64,000 nt of DNA from Heliophilum fasciatum (GTDB lineage Bacteria > Bacillota > Desulfitobacteriia > Heliobacteriales > Heliobacteriaceae): assembly GCF_004341395.1 (NCBI RefSeq), contig NZ_SLXT01000011.1, positions 39,062 through 103,061 on the forward strand. The letters run 5' to 3'. The notes beneath the pieces are model-generated. The model saw only the letters and a list, made by a program, of their open reading frames with translations. It did not search any database and was not told the origin of the DNA. A program made the position numbers and the translations under genes. Positions 26,318 through 35,413 of this stretch are shown here, piece after piece (within the stretch, counting starts at the first letter, position 1; each line of letters begins with the position of its first letter).

Positions 26318-27061
26318 ATGCATCGTTTTTGCTTTGATCCGGCCCAAAAAACGGGCAATCAAGTCCTGCTTGATGAAGAGGAAAGTAAGCATCTGCTCAA
26401 GGTATTGCGCCTGGAGCTGGGTGCGCCGGTGATCGCCTTTGACGGTGCCGGCCACGAGTATACCGCTGTGGTGCAGGCTGTTGCCAATCGCATGGTGCAG
26501 TTGGGCGACTTAACGCCAACAGGGGAAATGCGCGAAGCGCCGGTGGCTGTGACCTTGATTCAGGGCGTGGCCAAGGGCGAAAAGATGGACTGGATTGTCC
26601 AAAAGGCGACGGAACTCGGGGTGGCACGGATCGTACCGGTCTGGACGGAACGGACCGTCGTTCGCCTCGATGCTGCCCGTAGCGCCGAACGGGCGGAACG
26701 GTGGCAGAAGATCGCCCGGGAAGCGACGAAACAAAGCCGGCGCACCGTCGTGCCTACGATCGATCGGCCGTGCGCTTGGGCGGAAGCACTGGCGCGATGG
26801 CCGTCATCACAACCGCTGCTTGTACCTTGGGAAGATTGCCGAGGCACCGGGTTAGGACGGTTGTTGCGCTCGTGGTCACCGGCGCCGGCAGCGCTGGCCC
26901 TGGCGATTGGTCCCGAAGGCGGATTGACTGCTGCTGAGGTAGCCCAAGCGGAAGCGCTGGGCGCCCGCGCTGTAACGTTGGGTCCGCGGATTCTTCGCAC
27001 CGAAACGGCAGCGCTGGCCGGCCTGGCGGCGATCATGATGGAACTGGGGGATTGGCGATGA
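26318..27061 (+). CDS. rsmE: 16S rRNA (uracil1498-N3)-methyltransferase RsmE
   Basis: SPOUT-class methylase that modifies U1498 of 16S rRNA. The N-terminal PUA-like part includes MHRFCF and HLLKVLRL, and the knot region contains LAIGPEGGLTAAEV and LGPRILRTETAALAGLA. The length of 247 residues is normal. The gene overlaps mtaB by the ATGA type junction. Confidence 0.94.
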   Translation: MHRFCFDPAQKTGNQVLLDEEESKHLLKVLRLELGAPVIAFDGAGHEYTAVVQAVANRMVQLGDLTPTGEMREAPVAVTLIQGVAKGEKMDWIVQKATELGVARIVPVWTERTVVRLDAARSAERAERWQKIAREATKQSRRTVVPTIDRPCAWAEALARWPSSQPLLVPWEDCRGTGLGRLLRSWSPAPAALALAIGPEGGLTAAEVAQAEALGARAVTLGPRILRTETAALAGLAAIMMELGDWR

Positions 27062-28401
27062 CAGACCGGCAGCGAACGGTCGCTTTTTATACACTGGGCT
27101 GCAAAGTCAATCAAGGGGAATCGGCGGCGATGGCTGGGATGTTTACTGCCCGGGGCTATCGCCTTGTTCCTTTTGAGGAGATGGCCGATGTTTATGTGAT
27201 CAATACGTGTACGGTGACGCATCTCTCCGATCGCAAGTCGCGCCAGATGATCCGGCGGGCTCATCGCCATGCGCCGGAGGCCGTCATCGCCGTGGTAGGT
27301 TGCTATGCCCAGAGCTCACCGGAAGCGGTGGAAGCGCTGGAAGGCGTACAAGTGGTGGTCGGTACGGAACATCGCAGTCAACTGGTGGATCTGGTGGAAG
27401 CGGCGGCCCAGGCGCAGCAGGGGACGACGCGCTCCATCGTCGGTGATGTGCGCCAGCAGCGGGAATTTGAAGAATTTCCAGCCGTGGCGGAAACGGCACG
27501 CACCCGGGCAACCATCAAGATTCAAGACGGCTGCGATCTCTTTTGTACTTATTGTATTATTCCCCATGTGCGCGGTCCTGTGCGCAGTCGCCACCGGGAG
27601 CGCGTGCTGGCGGAAGCAGCCCGCTTGATCAATGAAGGTTTTCAGGAGATTGTCTTATCAGGGATTCATCTTGGTGCTTATGGCACCGATCATGGGACCG
27701 ATCTGGCGTCCCTGATCAGGGAGCTTTGCGCCTTGCCGGGCTTGCCGCGATTGCGCATCGGTTCGGTGGAACCGCAGGAATTTACACCGGAACTGCTGGC
27801 GGCCATTGAAGCGCCGCAAGTGTGCCCGCATTTTCATATTCCGCTGCAATCGGGGGCCGATCCGGTTTTAAAACGGATGGGACGGCGCTACCGGCAACGA
27901 GATTTTGCCGATGTGCTGGCCAAGGTTCGTAAGCACAAACCGGGAGCAGCGATTACCTCGGACGTGCTGACGGGCTTTCCCGGTGAAACCGAAGCGGACG
28001 CCGAGGCCACCTTGGCTTTTTGCCGGGACATGGCGTTTGCGGCGCTCCATGTCTTTCCCTTTTCACCGCGGCAAGGCACACCGGCAGCCACTTTTGCTGA
28101 TCCCGTGCCGCCGGCTGTTAAAGAAGCCCGGGCAGCCGAACTGGGTCGGCTGGCTCGTGAATTATCAACGGCTTACGCCGAGAGTTGGCTGGGCCGTACG
28201 GTGACGGTGCTGCTGGAAGAGCCTGTGGACGCTGGCTGGACGGGGCACAGTGAAAATTACCTTACCGTTCATGTGCCATTGCCGGCAACGGATGCCGGAA
28301 ATCGGCCGACGGACACCGCGGAACTGCAGGGCAAGCCGGTTACGGTCCAACTGGACAAGTTGCTGCCGAATGGCCAACTGCAGGGACGATGGGTGCCATG
28401 A
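27058..28401 (+). CDS. mtaB: tRNA t6A37 methylthiotransferase MtaB
   Basis: Radical SAM enzyme that adds a methylthio group to t6A37 in ANN-decoding tRNAs. The UPF0004 domain starts FYTLGCKVNQGESAAM, the radical SAM cluster is CDLFCTYCIIPHVRGPVRSR, and a TRAM-like C-terminus follows. ATG 27058 overlaps the rsmE stop (ATGA). 447 residues, normal. It is the typical third gene after prmA and rsmE in Bacillota. Confidence 0.94.
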   Translation: MTDRQRTVAFYTLGCKVNQGESAAMAGMFTARGYRLVPFEEMADVYVINTCTVTHLSDRKSRQMIRRAHRHAPEAVIAVVGCYAQSSPEAVEALEGVQVVVGTEHRSQLVDLVEAAAQAQQGTTRSIVGDVRQQREFEEFPAVAETARTRATIKIQDGCDLFCTYCIIPHVRGPVRSRHRERVLAEAARLINEGFQEIVLSGIHLGAYGTDHGTDLASLIRELCALPGLPRLRIGSVEPQEFTPELLAAIEAPQVCPHFHIPLQSGADPVLKRMGRRYRQRDFADVLAKVRKHKPGAAITSDVLTGFPGETEADAEATLAFCRDMAFAALHVFPFSPRQGTPAATFADPVPPAVKEARAAELGRLARELSTAYAESWLGRTVTVLLEEPVDAGWTGHSENYLTVHVPLPATDAGNRPTDTAELQGKPVTVQLDKLLPNGQLQGRWVP

Positions 28402-28423
28402 CGCTGTAGAGGAGGTGATAAGC

Positions 28424-28768
28424 ATGGACTCTTGTATTTTCTGTAAGATCGTTCGCGGTGAAATTCCGGCGAACAAAGTCTTCGAAAACGACCGTATCGT
28501 AGCTTTTCGTGATCTGAACCCGGTGGCACCGACTCATATCTTGATCATTCCTCGTGAGCACATTGCCAGCGTATCGGCCGCCACGGCGGACCATGAAGCG
28601 ACTTTAGGCGCTTTGTTGCTGGCTGCGCGCACGATCGCCGCCGAACAAGGCTTGGAAGCGAACGGGTACCGTCTGGTGATCAACACCGGTAACGATGCCG
28701 GGCAAACGGTTTTTCATATTCATGTGCATCTCCTGGCCGGCCGGTACTTGGAGTGGCCTCCCGGTTAA
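28424..28768 (+). CDS. HIT family (histidine triad) nucleotide-binding protein
   Basis: Small nucleotide hydrolase of the HINT/PKCI type. The opening CIFCKIVRGEIPANKV and the triad HIHVHLL at residues 98-104 are diagnostic. 114 residues. ATG 28424 follows AGGAGGTGATAAGC, an excellent ribosome binding site; longer open frames upstream lie inside mtaB. Its substrate in the cell is not known. Confidence 0.95.
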   Translation: MDSCIFCKIVRGEIPANKVFENDRIVAFRDLNPVAPTHILIIPREHIASVSAATADHEATLGALLLAARTIAAEQGLEANGYRLVINTGNDAGQTVFHIHVHLLAGRYLEWPPG

Positions 28769-28791
28769 TTTATGCAGAGCAGTAGATTCTC

Positions 28792-28821
28792 TTGACGTTT
28801 GGCAGTTTCCGTTGTTATAAT
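28792..28821 (+). promoter_or_regulatory. Promoter of rpsU
   Basis: TTGACG (28792-28797), 18 bases, TATAAT (28816-28821). It leaves a leader of about 95 bases before rpsU. Confidence 0.75.
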
Positions 28822-28923
28822 GTACTGTGTGGGTGTATCTCGTTTCATCGGTAGATCTGTTCGCCGCACTAAGCCTGGCCTGGACCCGGCATTATCGATA
28901 CTAGCGGGGGGAGGGAGAGCGGG

Positions 28924-29100
28924 ATGAGTGAGGTTAGAGTCGGAAAAAACGAAAGTTTGGATAGCGCCTTACGGAGGTTCAAACGTTCCTGTCAAAAATC
29001 AGGCGTGTTGTCGGAATGTCGTAAGCGTGAACACTATTTGAAACCAAGTGTAAAGCGTAAGAAAAAGTCAGAGGCAGCACGGAAACGGAAGTTCAACTAA
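28924..29100 (+). CDS. rpsU: 30S ribosomal protein S21
   Basis: 58-residue basic ribosomal protein with [20 protein letters not shown] and a Lys/Arg-rich C-terminus ending ARKRKFN, the S21 pattern. ATG 28924 follows GGGGGGAGGGAGAG. It has its own promoter and a leader of about 95 bases that could fold, and is followed by yqeY, the usual neighbour in Bacillota. Confidence 0.96.
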   Translation: MSEVRVGKNESLDSALRRFKRSCQKSGVLSECRKREHYLKPSVKRKKKSEAARKRKFN

Positions 29101-29141
29101 GTTGTAGTTGAATGTAAGTGAAGAAAGGCTGTTTGTTTGTA

Positions 29142-29591
29142 ATGTCACTGAAGGAACAACTGATGGCCGATCAGAAGCAGGCGATGAAAGAAAAAGAGGC
29201 GGGGAAATTTCGTCTCTCGGTGATTCGCATGGTTCGGTCGGCGATTCAAAAGGTTGAAATTGATCGGCGACGGGAATTGACTGAAGATGAAGTCCTGGAA
29301 GTTTTGGCCAAGGAGGTCAAACAGCGTCGGGACTCCGTCCTCGAGTTTGAGAAAGCCGGTCGTTCCGACGCCGTAGATGCTTTAAACGAGGAGATTCGTC
29401 TGCTCGTAGCTTACCTCCCCCAACAACTGACGGAAGACGAGATTCGCCAATTGGTACAGCAGGCTGTGTCCCAGACGGGCGCCCAAAGCGCTCGGGAGAT
29501 GGGCAAAGTCATGGCGGTGCTCATGCCGAGTGTCAAAGGCCGTGCAGATGGCAAATTGGTCAACCAATTGGTGAAGGAAGCATTAAGCTAA
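29142..29591 (+). CDS. yqeY: GatB/YqeY domain-containing protein
   Basis: 149-residue protein with the C-terminal helical domain of GatB used here as a stand-alone protein. MSLKEQLMADQKQAMKEKEA, LRLSVIRMVRSAIQK-like helices and EMGKVMAVLMPSVKGRADG are typical. It may bind tRNA, but the role is not established. I use ATG 29142; a GTG at 29118 would add eight atypical residues. A strong terminator follows. Confidence 0.93.
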   Translation: MSLKEQLMADQKQAMKEKEAGKFRLSVIRMVRSAIQKVEIDRRRELTEDEVLEVLAKEVKQRRDSVLEFEKAGRSDAVDALNEEIRLLVAYLPQQLTEDEIRQLVQQAVSQTGAQSAREMGKVMAVLMPSVKGRADGKLVNQLVKEALS

Positions 29592-29618
29592 AACCCACAT
29601 ATGTACAACATGAAGCAC

Positions 29619-29650
29619 AAACCCCGGTGGTATAACCACCGGGGTTTTTT
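29619..29650 (+). terminator. Terminator after yqeY
   Basis: Perfect 12-bp stem (aaaccccggtgg / ccaccggggttt) with a 5-base loop and a T6 tail. Confidence 0.92.
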
Positions 29651-29713
29651 GCATATCTCCAAAGTACGCACGCATACATTGAGGACAAGGGATACAGGAG
29701 GGGGGCCTGGATC

Positions 29714-29998
29714 ATGGCATGGGAACGGGGCAAGTTGCGCTTGCAGCGGGCGTTGTCAGGGCTGCTTGATATACCGAAAGATGTCATGCTGGATTTGCCG
29801 AAGGTGACGCTAACCGGAAATGTGGTCATGGTTCTCGAGAATCACCATGGAATTCTGGAATACGGTGAGAGCCGGTTACGCATTTTGGTGGCCGACGGGC
29901 AGATCGAGGTGGTGGGCGAGCAATTGGTGTTAAAAACGATCTTGCCGGAGGAACTGGTGATCGAAGGACGGATTGCTCAACTCAATTATGTGCGTTAG
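29714..29998 (+). CDS. yqfC: Sporulation protein YqfC
   Basis: 94-residue protein with DIPKDVMLDLPKVTLTGNVV and a YabP/YqfC-type fold, LENHHGILEYGESRLRI. In Bacillus the gene is under mother-cell control and is next to yqfD, as here. Start ATG 29714 after GGAGGGGGG. The exact role is unknown. Confidence 0.9.
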   Translation: MAWERGKLRLQRALSGLLDIPKDVMLDLPKVTLTGNVVMVLENHHGILEYGESRLRILVADGQIEVVGEQLVLKTILPEELVIEGRIAQLNYVR

Positions 29999-30010
29999 GG
30001 AGGGACGGTC

Positions 30011-31258
30011 ATGTTACGGCAGTGGTGGCTTTTTTGGCTGGGTTTTTTACGTATCCGGGTAGAAGGGGAGAACTTGGAGAAATTCATTAACTTAGCGTCG
30101 AGCCGCGGTGTGCCGCTTTTTGATGTGTCGCGCAAGGGCGGCGACCGCTTGAGCGGGCAAGTGCGTCTCGATGGCTATCGTTCGCTTCGTCATGTGGCGC
30201 GGCGAACGAACAGCCGCATGCGCATTGAGCGGCGATCGGGTTTTCCTTTTTTGCTGGTGCCGTTCAAACGGCGCCGGTCCCTTTGGGTCGGTATGCTGTT
30301 GTTTGTGGCCGTGCTTTATGCGTTGGCGTCCCTGGTGTGGTCCGTAGAGATTACCGGAGCTGTTCGTTTGGACAAGCAGGCGATGCAGGAGCAAGTGCGG
30401 TCGATGGGATTACGGGTAGGCGCTTGGAAGCCCCTCATCGATACGAGACAAGCGGAGCAAGCGTTGCTGGCGGCCAATCCCGAACTGGAGTGGGTCGGTA
30501 TCAAGCTGGAAGGTACAAGCTTGATCGTGGAATTGCAAGAAAAAATCTTGCCTTCCGTGCCGGTACCTGGTGCAACGCACATGGTGGCGGCCAAAGATGG
30601 CGTGGTACAGCGGGTGTTGGTGCTGGTGGGACAAGGCGTGGTGGAAGAAGGTGCAACCGTTGTCCGTGGCCAGCAGTTGATCGCCGGGGTATTGAAGCAG
30701 GAAGCCAAGGAGCAAGAACGGCCCGATCCCAAGGGAAAAGAGCCGAAGGAAAAAGCCGAAGAAATGATCTTTGTCCAGGCCAAAGGGGAAGTTTGGGCTA
30801 AAGTTCCCTATCAGGTGCGCTTGAATGAACCGGTGGCGCTGGAGGGAAAGTTACCCACCGGTCAAGTGAGCGGGCATTGGCGTATAAAGTGGGGGGAACG
30901 GGAGATGCTAATATATGGATCGGGGAAAAGTCCTTATCCAGATTTTGATCAATCGGTAACGGTGATGCCCCTGTCCATATGGAGGAATCTTCAGATTCCT
31001 GTCGAACTAGTCAAAGTCGAATTCCGTGAATTGCGCCCTTTTCGCCAGGAGCGCAGCCGCGAAGAAGCCTTGGCGACATTGACGGAGCAAGCCCGTCAAC
31101 AAATTCGTAAGTCCCTGTCGCCAGGTGCACGTATTGTCAAAGAAACCGTCGTGACGGAGCCGGCAGCGCTTGGTCACGTGCAGGTAAGAATGGACGCCGA
31201 AGCCTATGAGAACATTGCGATGCCGCAGCCTGTGGATCGCTCCGTTCCGCCGGGCTGA
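30011..31258 (+). CDS. yqfD: Sporulation protein YqfD
   Basis: Membrane protein of 415 residues with an N-terminal cytoplasmic domain (GFLRIRVEGENLEKFINL), one transmembrane helix (about 97-113), and a long extracytoplasmic part beginning VWSVEITGAVRLDK. In spore formers it lies between yqfC and phoH and is required for late sporulation in Bacillus. ATG 30011 after GGGAGGGACGG. The frame overlaps none of phoH if phoH starts at 31287. Confidence 0.92.
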   Translation: MLRQWWLFWLGFLRIRVEGENLEKFINLASSRGVPLFDVSRKGGDRLSGQVRLDGYRSLRHVARRTNSRMRIERRSGFPFLLVPFKRRRSLWVGMLLFVAVLYALASLVWSVEITGAVRLDKQAMQEQVRSMGLRVGAWKPLIDTRQAEQALLAANPELEWVGIKLEGTSLIVELQEKILPSVPVPGATHMVAAKDGVVQRVLVLVGQGVVEEGATVVRGQQLIAGVLKQEAKEQERPDPKGKEPKEKAEEMIFVQAKGEVWAKVPYQVRLNEPVALEGKLPTGQVSGHWRIKWGEREMLIYGSGKSPYPDFDQSVTVMPLSIWRNLQIPVELVKVEFRELRPFRQERSREEALATLTEQARQQIRKSLSPGARIVKETVVTEPAALGHVQVRMDAEAYENIAMPQPVDRSVPPG

Positions 31259-31286
31259 TCGCGTTACGGGAGGTTGGGTAAGCCGA

Positions 31287-32264
31287 TTGACAGTCAGCCG
31301 TGAAGTGCGAATGTATCTGGAGGATAATGGAGAAGCTGTCCGCTTGTTTGGCCATCATGATGAGAATTTGCGCTTGATCGAGCGTATCAGTGGCAGTAAG
31401 GTGGTGGCCCGGGGCGCAGAATTGATGATCAGCGGTGAGCCGGCTGTGGTAGAGCAGACGGCCCATTTGTTTGAGCAATTGATCGCGATGCTGCGCGCTG
31501 GACAACCGGTGGGCCAAGCGGAGATTGAGTATGCGGCCCAGCGAATTCGTGACGGGCAACGTACCTTGATTGCCGAGGCCCTCGGTGACTATGTGCTGAC
31601 GACGGTGCGGGGCAAGCAGATCCGGGCCAAAACACTGGGCCAGCATACCTATTTGCAAGCGATTCAACAGCATTCGATCGTCTTTGGCATTGGACCGGCC
31701 GGTACAGGCAAAACTTATTTGGCCGTGGTGATGGCCGTAGCTGCCTTGAAGAAAAAAGAGATTAACCGGATCATTTTGACGCGGCCGGCTGTGGAAGCCG
31801 GAGAACGGTTGGGTTTTTTGCCCGGCGACTTGCAGGACAAGGTGGATCCCTATTTGCGCCCGCTTTATGACGGTCTTTTTGATACGATCGGTATGGAGGC
31901 AGCGCAAAAATATATTGAACGCGGCGTGATTGAAATTGCGCCGCTGGCGTACATGCGCGGTCGGACCTTAGATGACTCTTTTATCATTCTTGATGAAGCG
32001 CAAAACACGACGCCGGAACAGATGAAGATGTTCTTAACGCGTATCGGCTTTGGATCGAAAGTCGTGGTTACCGGTGATATTACGCAGGTGGACTTGCCTC
32101 GTGGCGCCCATTCCGGTCTGGTAACGATTCAGTCCATTTTACGGGAGATTGATGGCATCTTTTTTCACATTTTTACTGCTGCCGATGTTGTTCGCAATCC
32201 CTTGGTTGGTCGAATCATTCGCGCTTATGAAGAGCACGAGAAGGCCCTGGAACGGGGGAAATGA
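31287..32264 (+). CDS. phoH: PhoH family ATPase
   Basis: Cytoplasmic P-loop ATPase of the PhoH/YbeZ family, a partner of YbeY in RNA metabolism. Walker A GPAGTGKT is at residues 136-143, followed by RPAVEAGERLGFLPGDLQDK and FIILDEAQNTTPEQMKMF. TTG 31287 gives a natural 325-residue product starting LTVSREVRMYLEDNGEAVRL. The upstream GGGAGG lies 13 bases away, so the start is not certain; later starts are possible but less likely. Confidence 0.92.
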   Translation: MTVSREVRMYLEDNGEAVRLFGHHDENLRLIERISGSKVVARGAELMISGEPAVVEQTAHLFEQLIAMLRAGQPVGQAEIEYAAQRIRDGQRTLIAEALGDYVLTTVRGKQIRAKTLGQHTYLQAIQQHSIVFGIGPAGTGKTYLAVVMAVAALKKKEINRIILTRPAVEAGERLGFLPGDLQDKVDPYLRPLYDGLFDTIGMEAAQKYIERGVIEIAPLAYMRGRTLDDSFIILDEAQNTTPEQMKMFLTRIGFGSKVVVTGDITQVDLPRGAHSGLVTIQSILREIDGIFFHIFTAADVVRNPLVGRIIRAYEEHEKALERGK

Positions 32265-32275
32265 GGTGACAAACG

Positions 32276-34540
32276 GTGCAGGTACGACGGATTTGGGAAC
32301 TTTTCCGGCTGGCGCTACTAAAAGCGTGGCAACACGATACGTTGCGACGGGTGACCATTGTCAGCGGCTTTTTTCTGTTGTTGACGGCGATCTTAGCCTT
32401 TAATCATTTATCACCGTTAGAGTCGTTGGAAGTCGGTCAAATCAGCACGCGCAATATTGCCGCGCCGCTTAGCAAGGATATTGTTGATGAAGAAAAGACC
32501 CATCTGATGCGGGAGCAAAAAGTGCGGTCTACGCCGCCTGTGTATACCCACGATCCCAATGTGTTGGGCCGTACCCGCAACGAGATTGAACAACTGTTTC
32601 GCGTTGTCCTTGACAATCAAGGGGGGAGCCCCTGGGGTGAAGGCGGTACGGCCACGCTGGATTTGGCGGGTATCAAAGCCAACTATGGTGAGCGCTTTGA
32701 GCAGTTAAAGGCGCAAGTCGCTATGGTTGTTCCGGAAAAGACGCTGGCGTTGTTGGTGCAATTGCGGCCGGAATCGCTGGCTTTTTTGCAGATGGAAACA
32801 GACAACTTGATCTCGGAAATTATGACGCTACCGGGGTTAACCGAAAATAATCATGATTGGCCGGAAAATACGCTGGCTACGCGGGCGGCAGGTCGTGTCG
32901 TGCCGTATACCGTCAATGAAGCCAAAGCGATGGTGGAAGATCGCATTGATGCATCGAAGCTGCCTGCCGAAGCCAAGCAAGCGCTTCACGATCTGGTTCC
33001 GCTGTTTCTACACCCGAACGCGACGCTCGATGAAGATGCAACACGCCGTTTGCGTAACGAAGTGCGCCAGTCGGTGGCCCCCGTTACCATTCAGATTCGC
33101 CAAGGTGATCTGATTGTGCGCGAAGGGGAAGTGGTGACGGAAGATCAAGTGCGCATTTTGAGCCAACTGGGTTTGCTGCGCAGCGGTGCTACGTTGCTGC
33201 GACCGGCCGGGACAAGCTTGTTGATCTTGGTGAGTATGGCCGTTCTATTTGTTTATTTAAAACAGTTTCGGCGGGAACTGCTGGTGGATGAACGGCGGAT
33301 GTGGCTGCTTGGCCTGCTGGCGACGATGACTTTATTGACGGCGCGAGTGATCACGTCGATTCGCTTTCATGATCAGCCGGAAGTGTTGCGGTTGATCTTT
33401 TATCTGGCACCGGTGGCGACGGGGCCCATGTTGATCGCGCTGCTACTCGATACGCGGGTCGCGATTTTCATGTCGGCTTTGCTCAGTTTGTGGATCGGTT
33501 TGATCACCGATTATTCGATCGCCCACGGAATGGTTGCTTTTCTCGGTTCGCTGGTCGGTATTTATGCCGTTTCGGGTTTAAGCCAACGTATGGATTTTGC
33601 CCGGTCCGGCTTGTATGTGGCCGCTGCCAATATCACGGGAGTGCTGGCGACGGGCCTGGCCATGGGTATCGATCTTCGGTTACTGCTGACCTATGGGTTG
33701 CCCATGGCCGGTCTGGGTGGGATCACGTCGGCGGTTTTTATGATCGGCTCGTTGCCGTACTTGGAATCAGCTTTTCAGATCACCACGTCGGTGAAGCTGT
33801 TGGAACTGACGAATCCCAACCATCCGCTGTTGCGCCGGTTGTTGATGGAAGCGCCGGGGACTTATCACCACAGTCTTTTGGTCGGTAACCTCGGCGAGGC
33901 TGCGGCGGAAGAGATCGGTGCTGACGCCTTACTGGTGCGTGCCGGTGCTTATTATCATGATATCGGGAAGATTCGCCGCCCGGCTTTTTTCATTGAGAAT
34001 CAAGGCCGTGGCGAAAATCCCCATACGAAAATTGCACCGACCTTGAGCACATTGATCATTACATCGCATGTCAAAGACGGTGTGGAGCTTTGTACGGAAG
34101 CCAAGATTCCCCGTGCCGTTATCGATGTGGTGGAGCAGCATCACGGGGAAACGTTGGTGGCCTACTTCTACCACCGTGCCATGGAAATGGATCGCACCGA
34201 GTCGGTGCAGGAAAAGAATTTCCGCTATGAAGGGCCAAAGCCGCAGACGAAGGAAGCGGCGCTGGTGATGTTGGCCGATTCGGCCGAAGCGGCTGTTCGC
34301 TCGTTGACGCAACCCACTCATGGGAAGATCGAAGGGTTAGTGCGTAAGTTGATCAAGGACAAGCTCCATGACGGTCAACTGGAAGCCTGTGAGTTGACCT
34401 TTAAGGATCTTGATCGTATTGCCGAGTCTTTTTGCCGGGTCTTAAACGGGATTTATCATACGCGTATTGAATATCCGGAGCAAGTATCGAAGGACGCTGA
34501 AGGGAGCCGAGGACGTAGTGGAACTGTATATAGTGGATGA
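32276..34540 (+). CDS. pgpH: HD family phosphohydrolase PgpH (c-di-AMP phosphodiesterase)
   Basis: Seven-transmembrane HD protein. It has an N-terminal helix (about 24-44), a long extracytoplasmic 7TM-HD extracellular region (about 50-300), a group of membrane helices (about 305-500), and a cytoplasmic HD domain with YHHSLLVGN, YYHDIGKIRRP and FIENQ. Listerial PgpH with this architecture hydrolyses cyclic di-AMP. Start GTG 32276 after AATGAGGTGACAAACG. Its 3' end overlaps ybeY by 23 bases, linking it to the phoH-ybeY operon. Confidence 0.92.
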   Translation: MQVRRIWELFRLALLKAWQHDTLRRVTIVSGFFLLLTAILAFNHLSPLESLEVGQISTRNIAAPLSKDIVDEEKTHLMREQKVRSTPPVYTHDPNVLGRTRNEIEQLFRVVLDNQGGSPWGEGGTATLDLAGIKANYGERFEQLKAQVAMVVPEKTLALLVQLRPESLAFLQMETDNLISEIMTLPGLTENNHDWPENTLATRAAGRVVPYTVNEAKAMVEDRIDASKLPAEAKQALHDLVPLFLHPNATLDEDATRRLRNEVRQSVAPVTIQIRQGDLIVREGEVVTEDQVRILSQLGLLRSGATLLRPAGTSLLILVSMAVLFVYLKQFRRELLVDERRMWLLGLLATMTLLTARVITSIRFHDQPEVLRLIFYLAPVATGPMLIALLLDTRVAIFMSALLSLWIGLITDYSIAHGMVAFLGSLVGIYAVSGLSQRMDFARSGLYVAAANITGVLATGLAMGIDLRLLLTYGLPMAGLGGITSAVFMIGSLPYLESAFQITTSVKLLELTNPNHPLLRRLLMEAPGTYHHSLLVGNLGEAAAEEIGADALLVRAGAYYHDIGKIRRPAFFIENQGRGENPHTKIAPTLSTLIITSHVKDGVELCTEAKIPRAVIDVVEQHHGETLVAYFYHRAMEMDRTESVQEKNFRYEGPKPQTKEAALVMLADSAEAAVRSLTQPTHGKIEGLVRKLIKDKLHDGQLEACELTFKDLDRIAESFCRVLNGIYHTRIEYPEQVSKDAEGSRGRSGTVYSG

Positions 34541-35009
34541 ACGTGATGTTAATATGACGGAGGAAGAAGTGGAAGCCTGGCAGGAGATGTTGGAACAACT
34601 GGCGCTGCTTTGTTTGGAAGAAGTGGGCTATCCGCCGGAAGATGCGGAGATCAGTTTGTTGCTGACGACCGATCAGGGCATTGCGGTGCTGAATCAGCAG
34701 TATCGTGGGATGGAAGGCCCTACCGATGTGCTTTCCTTTGCGATGCGGGAAATGGGCGAAGGTGAGGAGCTTTTTGATATCGATGAGTTAAATGAAGACG
34801 ATATGCTGGGCGATATTGTCATTTCCATCGATACGGCCATGCGCCAGGCGGAAGAATACGGTCATCCGCTGGAGCGGGAAGTGGGCTTTTTGTTTGTCCA
34901 CGGTCTTCTGCACTTGCTGGGCTATGATCACAAAGGGGAAGAAGATACGGAATTGATGCAGGGATTGGAGCGTAAGGTCTTAAGCAGTTACGGGTTGACG
35001 CGGGAATGA
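34518..35009 (+). CDS. ybeY: Endoribonuclease YbeY
   Basis: Metal-dependent RNase in 16S rRNA maturation and ribosome quality control. The zinc motif HGLLHLLGYDH is at residues 128-138, preceded by TDVLSFAM and LGDIVIS. GTG 34518 is five bases after GAGG; a longer frame from 34467 lies inside pgpH. 163 residues. Its stop overlaps the dgkA start (ATGA). Confidence 0.94.
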   Translation: MELYIVDERDVNMTEEEVEAWQEMLEQLALLCLEEVGYPPEDAEISLLLTTDQGIAVLNQQYRGMEGPTDVLSFAMREMGEGEELFDIDELNEDDMLGDIVISIDTAMRQAEEYGHPLEREVGFLFVHGLLHLLGYDHKGEEDTELMQGLERKVLSSYGLTRE

Positions 35010-35395
35010 ATGGGCGCAAGTTAGCGTGGTCTTTCGTTTTTGCTTTCCGTGGCTTGGTTTGGACGTTACATACCCAGCAAAATATGCGCATCCATGGGGT
35101 GGCGACCTTTGTGGCGGTGGGGCTGCTTGCTTGGTTACGGCCGCCGCTCTGGCAAACCGCTTGGATTGTGCTTTCGATTTTTTTGGTCTTGGCTGGGGAG
35201 GCTTTGAATTCGGCGCTGGAAGCAGCAGTGGATCGCATCGGCAAGGAACAACATCCCTTGTCGGGGGCGGCCAAAGATGCGGCGGCCGGCGCCGTGCTTT
35301 TGCTGGCGCTGCAAGCGCTGATTGCCGGGATGGTTGTTTTCGGACCGCCCTTATGGAAGGTGTTCGAACCTCTTTGGTTTGGCCTAGGGCTGTGA
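35006..35395 (+). CDS. dgkA: Diacylglycerol/undecaprenol kinase
   Basis: Small membrane kinase of 129 residues with three helices and the catalytic motif GEALNSALEAAVDR (about residues 70-83) followed by KDAAAGAVLLLA. Gram-positive DgkA members phosphorylate undecaprenol rather than diacylglycerol, which would recycle the cell wall lipid carrier. Which substrate applies cannot be read from the sequence. It overlaps ybeY by 4 bases and lies directly before cdd. Confidence 0.92.
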   Translation: MNGRKLAWSFVFAFRGLVWTLHTQQNMRIHGVATFVAVGLLAWLRPPLWQTAWIVLSIFLVLAGEALNSALEAAVDRIGKEQHPLSGAAKDAAAGAVLLLALQALIAGMVVFGPPLWKVFEPLWFGLGL

Positions 35396-35413
35396 CGATA
35401 AAGCCAGGAGGAG

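Noticed and set aside
26560..27270. A 236-codon minus-strand frame across rsmE and mtaB
   Set aside because: It spans the junction of two well-supported plus-strand genes and has no motif.
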